Shown in pieces: positions 1 through 5,391 of a stretch of 5,672 nt of DNA (the stretch's first letter is position 1; every line of letters begins with the position of its first letter). The DNA is taken from assembly GCA_964541075.1 (NCBI GenBank), contig CAZIPZ010000230.1, positions 1 through 5,672 of the forward strand, read 5' to 3'. The notes under the pieces were generated by a model. It worked only from the letters and a program-made list of their open reading frames with translations. It was not told the origin of the DNA and made no database searches. A program made the translations under genes and the position numbers. The stretch is from CAZIPZ01 sp964541075 (GTDB lineage: Bacteria; Acidobacteriota; Terriglobia; 20CM-2-55-15).

Positions 1-136
1 GGGTACCTTTTCTGAATTTCGACTTTCAAGCGACTTTATCGTCCAAATGACGAAACGACTCGCCGGCGGCCGCCTAAGGTTGGCTGGAATGGCCGACGGA
101 CGTGGTGTTTCGTGCTCGGCGAATATACACAACGCT

Positions 137-145
137 TGGTACAAT
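137..145 (+). promoter_or_regulatory. Extended -10 promoter, probably leaderless, for the S9-like gene
   Basis: The sequence TGGTACAAT matches an extended -10 element: TG at 137-138, one spacer base, then TACAAT at 140-145. No convincing -35 hexamer lies 16-18 bp upstream, which is tolerated by extended -10 promoters. Transcription would start about 7 nt past the hexamer, at or next to position 152, the A of the preferred ATG. There is no purine-rich Shine-Dalgarno sequence before that ATG, so a leaderless mRNA is the natural reading. This is inferred from motif and spacing only. Confidence 0.5.
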
Positions 146-151
146 CACCGC

Positions 152-2110
152 ATGCGTCAATACTTCGGCCGGCTTTTTGTGGTGACCGCTATCTTTTTGC
201 TGTCGACCGGCGTCGGTGTTCTCGTCACCCAGGAAGGCGGCCGCGTACCTTTGTTGGCAGACCAGGTCTCAACCACAGCTGGTGTGTACGAGTTCACATG
301 GTCCCCGGATGGAAAGTCGATCGGCTATCTGACCGGACAAGGCGCGGGAACCGATCTTTGGATCGTCCCCTCAAGTGGCGGAACGACGCGTCGTGTCACA
401 ACCAATGGTGGAGCGAAACTTCAACCTCGGTGGTCGAAGGACGGGCAATGGATCGCCTATGTCGCCATGCAATCCGGACGGGCAGGGGATATCCACCTGG
501 TCAGCCCTGACGGACAGACCAGCACTTCGTTGGTAGAGGGTCCCGCCGATGAACGCGAACCTACATGGTCTCCGGATAGCCGCCATCTCGCGTACATCGA
601 AACGATTGGAAGAGCAACTCGAATTTGCGTCATTGATTTGGAGAGCCGAGTCGTTCGACGACTGACTCAGGGACCGGCGTCGAATCTGAGCTGGTCTCCG
701 GATGGACAATGGATCGTCTTTGTTTCCGACCCCTTATTTCCAAGTGATGATCGTCGTGACAATCAGGACATTTTCATGGTTTCGGTTGGCGGCGGACAAG
801 GCGCCGCGCGTCTACTGACATCCGGTACGCCGCGTTTTCGCGATGTAAGCCCTTCATGGTCTCCGGATTCTCGACAAATCCTGTTTGCTTCTGACAACAC
901 AGGATTCAGCAACATCTTTGTTATGGATCCGCAGAATGGATCTAGACGGTCGCTCAGTTCAGGAACGGTGGAACGGACCGCGCCTCAGTGGTCACCCGAC
1001 GGCAGTTCTGTCGCATACCTACAAAACGACGACTCACAAACACACATTTGGGTTGTCCCGGCTCAGGGTGGCCAGGCTCTCCGAGTAACGGATCGCGACG
1101 GTCTGAATGGCGGACTGGAATCGGACGACCTTAACCGGCGGGGGGCGTTCCAATGGTCGCCGGACGGTAAACGAATCGCGTTTACACATTCGGACCCGAG
1201 CCGCACTTCGGACCTGTGGATTTCTAGTCTCGACGGGAGTCGTTCGATTCAGCTGACGAACTCAATGCCTTCCGAATTGCGCCGCGAAAACCGGTTCGTA
1301 TGGCCGGACAAGATCGCATACAAAAGCTTTGATGGTTCGGAGATTCGAGCGCTTGTGTATAAACCTCGGGGGATCCGGCCTAAGAATGGTCATCCCGCGC
1401 TGCTCGTATTTCGCGATGTCATGGATGGACAGCATGCTCTTGCGTGGGATCCGTTCATTCAGTTTTTCGTAAGCGATGGATACCTCGTATTTGCACCGAA
1501 TGTCCGTGGCTCCGGCGGCCGCGGCAAGGATTTCCGTCAGCTTGTTTTTGAGAAGGGCGGCGACCAGGACATAAGAGACGCTTTCATCGGCCTCGATAAG
1601 CTTTCCTCTGAAGGCCTTATCGATACAACGCGATTGGGGGTCTTTGGAGCCGGCATTGGAGGTTTTTTAGCAACAAGTTCACTCATCAAAGATGAAGCAC
1701 GTTTCAAGGCCGCAGTGTGTCTCTATGGCATCGTTGACGCGGTCACAGCCGCATCGAATCCAGGAATGAGCACCTGGTCCCGCTATATGATCGGCGCGAC
1801 GCCGATGACCAATCCGCTTCCCTACTACGAACGTTCGCTTGTGAATTTCGTCGACAAGCTGCGAACTCCGATTATTTTTCTTTACGCGGGCGACGACGTC
1901 TCCGCTCCTTTCTCACAGATTCAGCAATTCGCCGTGCAGGCTGAAGTAAAAGGAAAGTGGTACGACTATCGCGTTTTCGAGAATGAATCCGAAGGATGGC
2001 GAAATTGGCGCCCAGGCAACCTTCGGATTGCACTCGAGGCTATGGACGCGTTGTTTGAAAAGAATCTTCTCGGACGTGACCGAGACATCCGTTTGAGCCG
2101 AAATCGGTGA
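152..2110 (+). CDS. Exported TolB-like propeller / S9-type peptidase homologue with lost catalytic Ser and His (pseudopeptidase)
   Basis: A 652-residue protein resembling the prolyl oligopeptidase (S9) family. Residues 8-25 form a hydrophobic export or anchor segment after Arg2 and Arg7. Seven WSxD motifs (Trp at 50, 94, 139, 181, 236, 280, 335), spaced 42-55 residues apart, indicate a seven-bladed TolB/PD40-type propeller. Residues about 395-640 form the alpha/beta-hydrolase domain, with a recognisable NVRGSGGRG segment near 450. The nucleophile elbow, normally GxSxGG, reads GAGIGG with Gly501 in place of Ser. Asp582 (second Asp of AGDDVSAP) fits the catalytic Asp. The catalytic His position reads ENESEGW, with Glu614. 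The usual HGGP loop is replaced by FRDVMDG (420-426). Peptidase activity is therefore unlikely; a binding or scaffold role is inferred. An ATG at 47 is in frame and the frame is open to the left edge, but the export signal begins only at 152 and no ribosome site precedes 47. It is probably co-transcribed with the thioredoxin-like gene 35 bp downstream. Confidence 0.88.
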   Translation: MRQYFGRLFVVTAIFLLSTGVGVLVTQEGGRVPLLADQVSTTAGVYEFTWSPDGKSIGYLTGQGAGTDLWIVPSSGGTTRRVTTNGGAKLQPRWSKDGQWIAYVAMQSGRAGDIHLVSPDGQTSTSLVEGPADEREPTWSPDSRHLAYIETIGRATRICVIDLESRVVRRLTQGPASNLSWSPDGQWIVFVSDPLFPSDDRRDNQDIFMVSVGGGQGAARLLTSGTPRFRDVSPSWSPDSRQILFASDNTGFSNIFVMDPQNGSRRSLSSGTVERTAPQWSPDGSSVAYLQNDDSQTHIWVVPAQGGQALRVTDRDGLNGGLESDDLNRRGAFQWSPDGKRIAFTHSDPSRTSDLWISSLDGSRSIQLTNSMPSELRRENRFVWPDKIAYKSFDGSEIRALVYKPRGIRPKNGHPALLVFRDVMDGQHALAWDPFIQFFVSDGYLVFAPNVRGSGGRGKDFRQLVFEKGGDQDIRDAFIGLDKLSSEGLIDTTRLGVFGAGIGGFLATSSLIKDEARFKAAVCLYGIVDAVTAASNPGMSTWSRYMIGATPMTNPLPYYERSLVNFVDKLRTPIIFLYAGDDVSAPFSQIQQFAVQAEVKGKWYDYRVFENESEGWRNWRPGNLRIALEAMDALFEKNLLGRDRDIRLSRNR

Positions 2111-2136
2111 TCTTGAACTGTTCCTGACAGATAAAT

Positions 2137-2141
2137 GGAGG
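2137..2141 (+). promoter_or_regulatory. Ribosome binding site GGAGG of the thioredoxin-like gene
   Basis: GGAGG lies 4 nt before the ATG at 2146 and fixes that start. An ATG at 2135 overlaps the site but is out of frame. No good promoter is visible in the 35 bp after the upstream stop codon, which supports translation from a shared transcript with the S9-like gene. Confidence 0.7.
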
Positions 2142-2145
2142 ATCT

Positions 2146-3036
2146 ATGCACAGTTGGGTGGGAATAATGCTTCTCTCGCTTTTGCTACAAAACTCAGATG
2201 CCGAGACAGGTATTATCGAGTACCTCAAGAGCAACGTTAAGCCCGGAACTCCGGTGATCGTCTCCGATCTTTACAATAAGGTTTTCACAGCTCCAGAAGA
2301 AAGAAAGGTCCTGGATCGCTTGTTCAACACGTTTTTCAAGATTCCGATGTTCATTGTTCAATACAACACATCGAGCAAGAAAATTCCGACGCTGCAGGAG
2401 ATCTCAGAGCAATTCAGCTTCAAGGTCGCAGGTCAGGCGGATGTCATGCTTCGCATCATGGAATCGGATCCGCGCGTACCGAAGTTTTTGAGTCGCGACG
2501 CCAAGACGGGTGAAATAACGGCCATCGACATTCCGAAGATCCAAGCCAACCCTCAGTTCGGCAGGGCATTAGAAAGGAGTATTACAGGTTGGGAGGGACG
2601 TCCGAGTCCCCCGTTTGCAGTTTCAACCTACGACGGCGGTTCGATAACATCCGAGCAACTGTCCGGGCAACCCTATCTGATCTACTTTTGGTTTACAAAT
2701 TGCCCTCCGTGTATAAAGACGTCTCCGTTGCTTGTCGAACTTCACAACCAATACTCTGCCAAAGGCTTTAAAATTGTGGCGGTCAATGCGGACCGTGTTT
2801 TGGAACTTCCATACGAAGATAAGATTCGCGCAGATTATGTAAGGACGCTGGGCATCAAATTCAGTACAGCCCACCTTAGCCCACAAATGCAGCAGGCATA
2901 CGGCGGCGTCAGCGTTTTTCCAACCCTGTTCTTTGTTGATCGTACAGGGCTCGTGACGAAACACTTCGTGAACTTCCAGGAGAAGTCGACGCTGGACGCT
3001 GCCATTCAATCAGTTCTGGCGCCGAGCCGCGAATAG
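2146..3036 (+). CDS. Secreted TlpA/ResA-like thiol-disulfide protein with an extra N-terminal domain
   Basis: A 296-residue protein. Residues 1-19 form a short signal peptide with a hydrophobic core at 5-14 and probable cleavage after SDA; it lacks basic residues before the core. Residues about 20-150 form a domain I cannot assign. Its second half (about 80-130, with PTLQEISEQF and DPRVPKFLSRDAKTGEI) has the rhythm of a winged-helix fold. Residues about 152-292 are a TlpA/AhpC-TSA-type thioredoxin domain: PPFAVSTYDGGSIT opening, active site CPPC with Cys186 and Cys189, and the cis-Pro loop VFPTLFFVDRTG with Pro259. The residue before Cys186 is Asn, where this family usually has Trp. The family reduces or exchanges disulfides in exported proteins, including apocytochromes c; the substrate here is unknown. 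It follows the S9-like gene closely and converges on the SDR gene. Confidence 0.88.
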   Translation: MHSWVGIMLLSLLLQNSDAETGIIEYLKSNVKPGTPVIVSDLYNKVFTAPEERKVLDRLFNTFFKIPMFIVQYNTSSKKIPTLQEISEQFSFKVAGQADVMLRIMESDPRVPKFLSRDAKTGEITAIDIPKIQANPQFGRALERSITGWEGRPSPPFAVSTYDGGSITSEQLSGQPYLIYFWFTNCPPCIKTSPLLVELHNQYSAKGFKIVAVNADRVLELPYEDKIRADYVRTLGIKFSTAHLSPQMQQAYGGVSVFPTLFFVDRTGLVTKHFVNFQEKSTLDAAIQSVLAPSRE

Positions 3037-3080
3037 CCGTCACCGACGAAATGTGGGGTTGTTTAGATCATCGTTAGGTT

Positions 3081-3974
3081 TCACTGACCGACCAATTGGC
3101 GAAGAGCAGGCTCCAGTTCTTTTTGTCGGAAGCTGTAGCGGGTTGCCACAAGTTTCGCGGGCTCGACTCGCGCGCTTGAGAGAAGAAGTTCGTCGGCCAT
3201 TTCACCAAGAACAAGTCGTGCGACGAACGAAGGCAACGGGAAAATAGTTGGGCGAGAAAGGACACGGCCTAACGTCTGCGTAAACTCGATATTTGTGACA
3301 GGCCGGGGGGAAACCGCGTTCACAGCGCCGTGCAGCGTACTAGCCTGGATGGAATGAAGGATGGCGCCGCACAGGTCATCGAGAGTGATCCAGCTCCAGT
3401 ACTGTTGCCCAGACCCCACCCTGCCGCCAACACCAAACTTGAACGGTGTGATCATCTTAGCCAGCGCTCCGCCTTTGGCGCTGAGCACCAGTCCAGTTCG
3501 AAGATGAACTACTCGAATTCCCTTGCGAGTGGCTGAATCCGTAGCGCCTTCCCACTGACGGCAAACATCCGCAAGGAATCCTTGGCCCGAATTCGCTTCT
3601 TCGCGAAGCAGTTCAGTCCCTCTGTTCCCATAAAAGCCAACGGCCGATGCGCTGACTAACACGGAAGGAGGTGTACTCAGTCTAGTGAGCGCCTCACTAA
3701 TCAGGCGCGTTCCTCTAACACGGCTATCGCGGATTCTCGATTTCTGTGCTGCACTCCACCGGCGTGCCGCAATGTTTTCACCAGCGAGATGTACAACGGC
3801 ATCCGCGCCCTCCAGAGCATAGTGGTCCAGAACGCCGGACTCCGGATCCCACTGCACGTCCGTTGGCCGCGTCTTCTTCCGAACAATAGACCTTGGTTGA
3901 TGCCCGGCCGCCGTCAGAAATGGAATCAGCGCCGAACCTACGAGGCCGCTTGAACCCGTGATGAAGATCCTCAT
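3081..3974 (-). CDS. TIGR01777 / SDR39U1-type NAD(P)-binding epimerase-like protein
   Basis: A 297-residue cytoplasmic protein, full length for the TIGR01777 (YfcH/SDR39U1-like) family of atypical extended SDRs. The N-terminal MRIFITGSSGLVGSAL carries the dinucleotide-binding Gly7-x-x-Gly10-x-x-Gly13. VVHLAGENIAARRW (60-73) is a family hallmark, followed by SASAVGFYG with Tyr115, GFLADVCRQWE (132-142), LRTGLVLSAKGGAL (158-171) and the GSGQQYWSWI segment (187-196). Residues about 249-295 match the C-terminal DUF1731 tail (LGEMADELLLSSARVEPAKL). There is no Lys at Tyr+4 (YGNRG), so the classical SDR YxxxK pair is not present; this is usual in the family and not decay. The physiological substrate of the family is not established. 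The start is fixed by GGAG at 3981-3984, 6 nt upstream; the ATG at 3993 is out of frame. It sits 66 bp after the cytochrome gene on the same strand but appears to have its own promoter. Confidence 0.92.
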   Translation of the reverse strand: MRIFITGSSGLVGSALIPFLTAAGHQPRSIVRKKTRPTDVQWDPESGVLDHYALEGADAVVHLAGENIAARRWSAAQKSRIRDSRVRGTRLISEALTRLSTPPSVLVSASAVGFYGNRGTELLREEANSGQGFLADVCRQWEGATDSATRKGIRVVHLRTGLVLSAKGGALAKMITPFKFGVGGRVGSGQQYWSWITLDDLCGAILHSIQASTLHGAVNAVSPRPVTNIEFTQTLGRVLSRPTIFPLPSFVARLVLGEMADELLLSSARVEPAKLVATRYSFRQKELEPALRQLVGQ

Positions 3975-3980
3975 ACACCT

Positions 3981-3984
3981 CTCC
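3981..3984 (-). promoter_or_regulatory. Ribosome binding site GGAG of the SDR gene
   Basis: GGAG within CGGAGAGG on the minus strand, 6 nt before the ATG at 3974. It supports this start over the out-of-frame ATG at 3993. Confidence 0.65.
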
Positions 3985-4009
3985 GTACGTCATGGCTTGG
4001 ATCAGAGAG

Positions 4010-4015
4010 ATTATA
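4010..4015 (-). promoter_or_regulatory. -10 element TATAAT for the SDR gene
   Basis: A perfect TATAAT on the minus strand (plus strand ATTATA) lies 35 bp upstream of the SDR start codon. It predicts a transcription start near 4003 and a leader of about 29 nt containing the GGAG ribosome site. The hexamer 17 bp further upstream is CTCTCT, so no -35 is recognisable; an activator or other sigma contacts may compensate. Confidence 0.5.
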
Positions 4016-4040
4016 GAGGGGAAAGGTCGTAGAGAGAGCT

Positions 4041-4268
4041 TTAAGGTCTACCCTGGTAGCCGTCCAACGTTCTTTTTTCCTTGTAGTACTTCCCAGCGTC
4101 GTTTAGATCGGGCTTTCCCATAGCCGTATGACATACCTGACATTGCTTTTGCTCTTTCTTGGCGATCTCGGGCGTGCTGACGGCAAAGGGGGAGAAGAGG
4201 ATCGTGACACCTGCCAAAATAGCCAGAGCTCGTAAGATATTGCGCAACTTGTTCTCCTTATGGCTCAT
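4041..4268 (-). CDS. Very small exported mono-heme c-type cytochrome
   Basis: A 75-residue protein with one heme-c attachment motif, CQVCH (Cys43, Cys46, His47). A basic N-terminus and hydrophobic stretch (12-28) ending in FAVS suggest export with cleavage after Ser31, leaving a mature chain of only about 44 residues. Met50 is the only internal Met after the motif and is too close to be a confident sixth heme ligand. The tail (DLNDAGKYYKEKRTLDGYQGRP) is polar. The role is presumably periplasmic electron transfer, but the partner is unknown. The start is ambiguous. The ATG at 4268 lies at the predicted start point of an extended -10 promoter and would be leaderless. A TTG at 4247 has an ideal AAGGAG (4254-4259) 6 nt upstream and would give a 68-residue protein starting MRNILRALAIL. 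Both keep the signal sequence and heme motif. The gene is divergent from the VWA gene. Confidence 0.78.
   Translation of the reverse strand: MSHKENKLRNILRALAILAGVTILFSPFAVSTPEIAKKEQKQCQVCHTAMGKPDLNDAGKYYKEKRTLDGYQGRP
4254..4259 (-). promoter_or_regulatory. Internal AAGGAG site favouring an alternative TTG start at 4247
   Basis: AAGGAG on the minus strand lies inside the ATG-initiated frame and 6 nt before an in-frame TTG (4247-4245). It is the best Shine-Dalgarno sequence around either start and makes TTG a serious alternative to the ATG at 4268. Confidence 0.5.
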
Positions 4269-4270
4269 GG

Positions 4271-4283
4271 TGGTAGGATAACA
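4271..4283. promoter_or_regulatory. Bidirectional promoter with overlapping extended -10 elements
   Basis: The plus strand reads TGGTAGGATAACA and the minus strand TGTTATCCTACCA. Each contains TG, one base and a -10-like hexamer: TAGGAT at 4274-4279 (plus) and TATCCT at 4280-4275 (minus), overlapping by five base pairs. Predicted start points are about 4286 (plus, 3 nt before the VWA ATG) and about 4268 (minus, the A of the cytochrome ATG), 18 bp apart. No -35 is evident on either strand. The AGGA in the plus hexamer could alternatively act as a weak ribosome site 10 nt before the VWA ATG. Confidence 0.45.
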
Positions 4284-4288
4284 TACGC

Positions 4289-5308
4289 ATGCATTCCAAC
4301 CTCGTTAGACTGCTCGCGCTGTGTTTTGTCAGTCTTGGGTGGGCCTACTCCCAGGATCCGAGTTTCACTATCAAGGTTGAGGTTCCTCTTGTTCTTGTGG
4401 ATGTGTCTGTGATGGACGGCCTTGGAAACTGGGTGAACAGTTTGTCTCGCGAGGATTTCGCTGTTTATGAGGATGGCGCGCAACAAGAAATCCATTTCTT
4501 TAGCCCTGTTTCGGCCCCGTATAACATCCTCCTTTTATTCGACCGAAGCGGCAGCACAGCGAACAAGTGGGCTTTCATGCAGCAGGCGGCTGCCGGATTC
4601 ATCAACAATTTGAGACCACAAGATCAGGTCGCAATCGGAACGTTCGATGCCGAATTTCGGATGTTAATCACGTGGACTGACCCTCGTTCGGACGCCGTGC
4701 TTGCGCTCGCAGATCTGATCCGCCCACACAATGCAGGCGGAACCGTGTTTTATCGAGCTCTTGAGCGCGCGGTGCGTCGGGAGTTCCGAAAGGCTCCCCT
4801 TGGAAGACGCGTACTCGTCGTTCTTACGGATGGGCGGGACACATCTCTTTACCGCCAGCTTGTCACAACGAATGTACTTCGAGGAGCTGCGGAAGAACCC
4901 GAGTACCGGAAAATGCTGAAAGCCGTTCGGGAGCAGCGGATTCCAATTTACTTTGTGGCTTTGAATACCGACAAAAACCTCGATATCAGCCCAAATCGTA
5001 GCGACGAGTATCGAAATCTTGGGATCATTTTTCCTGAATCAACAGCGGCAGACGATTATCTATTTCAAGTTCGAAGGCGCATGGAAGAGGTTGCTGAGGT
5101 GTCTGGTGGAAGAATACTGTTTCCTAAGGAAATCGGCGACATCGTGCCGCTATACGAGGAAATCGGGCGAGAGCTTGGCGTAGCTTACAGCTTGGGTTAT
5201 GCACCAACAGGGCGGACGCAGACTAAGACTTATCGAAAAATAGAAGTAAAGACGAGAAATGACCGATTGCGCATAATGCAATCACGAGTCGGTTACTATC
5301 GCGATTAG
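4289..5308 (+). CDS. Exported VWFA-related protein of the acidobacterial TIGR03436 type
   Basis: A 339-residue protein. Residues 1-21 are a signal peptide (Arg7, hydrophobic 8-18) with probable cleavage after AYS. Cys12 is not in a lipobox. Residues about 28-72 form the beta-rich lead-in typical of TIGR03436 (VPLVLVDVSVMDGLGNWV, then LSREDFAVYEDGAQQEI). The von Willebrand A fold spans about 78-285 with a complete MIDAS metal site: Asp85-x-Ser87-x-Ser89 in FDRSGST, Thr152 in GGTVFYRAL and Asp181 in LTDGRDT. The C-terminal portion (about 288-339, ending in SRVGYYRD) matches the family's conserved tail. An intact MIDAS implies divalent-cation-dependent binding of a protein or surface ligand. The family is abundant in Acidobacteriota, but its function is not established. 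The start follows directly from the promoter at 4274-4279, with almost no leader. It is divergent from the cytochrome gene and ends at a palindromic hairpin. Confidence 0.9.
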   Translation: MHSNLVRLLALCFVSLGWAYSQDPSFTIKVEVPLVLVDVSVMDGLGNWVNSLSREDFAVYEDGAQQEIHFFSPVSAPYNILLLFDRSGSTANKWAFMQQAAAGFINNLRPQDQVAIGTFDAEFRMLITWTDPRSDAVLALADLIRPHNAGGTVFYRALERAVRREFRKAPLGRRVLVVLTDGRDTSLYRQLVTTNVLRGAAEEPEYRKMLKAVREQRIPIYFVALNTDKNLDISPNRSDEYRNLGIIFPESTAADDYLFQVRRRMEEVAEVSGGRILFPKEIGDIVPLYEEIGRELGVAYSLGYAPTGRTQTKTYRKIEVKTRNDRLRIMQSRVGYYRD

Positions 5309-5322
5309 AGTCAGAATAGCAC

Positions 5323-5356
5323 AGGAGCGGGGCCGCTTAAGCGGCCCCCAACTCCT
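5323..5356. terminator. Strong palindromic hairpin between convergent genes, probable terminator
   Basis: A perfect 20-bp palindrome at 5329-5348 (arms GGGGCCGC and GCGGCCCC around TTAA) is extended by outer arms AGGAG (5323-5327) and CTCCT (5352-5356), separated by a small internal loop. The symmetry means the same hairpin forms in transcripts from either strand. It begins 14 nt after the VWA stop and about 35 nt after the OmpA-like stop. No T-tract follows the stem directly on either strand; a T6 run at 5379-5384 lies 22 nt past the stem on the plus strand. It is therefore an imperfect intrinsic terminator, or a barrier or 3'-end stabilising hairpin. Confidence 0.6.
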
Positions 5357-5391
5357 GCGTTCGAGCTCACAGAACAGATTTTTTCTTGATA

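Noticed and set aside
20..37. Direct repeat CGACTTT at 20-26 and 31-37
   Set aside because: Seven bases in two copies is expected by chance, and it is not placed near the promoter core.
3..50. Short frame open from the left edge and ending at TGA 48-50, possible tail of an upstream gene
   Set aside because: Only 15 codons are visible and no family can be recognised from them.
65..74. 10-bp palindrome GGCGGCCGCC
   Set aside because: Short GC-rich palindromes are frequent in this composition. There is no T-run and no sign of an upstream gene end that would make it a terminator.
47..151. N-terminal extension of the S9-like protein from the ATG at 47, with the frame open to the left edge
   Set aside because: The extension is Arg/Gly-rich with no recognisable domain, no ribosome site precedes 47, and it would bury the export segment that begins at 152. 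Not excluded, but less likely.
371..709. 112-codon minus-strand open frame inside the S9-like gene
   Set aside because: Antisense shadow of a well-supported gene, with an Arg/Ser-rich composition and no motif.
2623..3009. 128-codon minus-strand open frame opposite the thioredoxin domain
   Set aside because: Overlaps the conserved CPPC and cis-Pro coding region; the product has no recognisable fold or start signals.
3037..3080. Terminator between the convergent thioredoxin-like and SDR genes
   Set aside because: No stem of useful length or T-tract is visible in these 44 bases.
3330..3536. 68-codon plus-strand frame inside the SDR gene
   Set aside because: Shadow of a full-length conserved family member on the other strand.
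3615..3632. Apparent loss of the SDR YxxxK Lys (Tyr115 followed by GNRG)
   Set aside because: The TIGR01777 group is atypical in this respect and all its other hallmark motifs are present, so it is not evidence of inactivation.
3778..3993. Alternative minus-strand frame starting at ATG 3993, just upstream of the SDR start
   Set aside because: Out of frame with the SDR gene and without a ribosome site; the GGAG at 3981-3984 serves the ATG at 3974.
4004..4038. AG-rich direct repeats (AGAGAGA at 4004-4010 and AGAGAGAG at 4031-4038) around the SDR promoter
   Set aside because: Simple-sequence runs; an operator cannot be supported from two low-complexity copies.
4322..4324. Cys12 in the VWA signal peptide as a lipoprotein site
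   Set aside because: The preceding residues (LAL) lack the small residue needed at -1, and a normal cleavage site lies further on at AYS.
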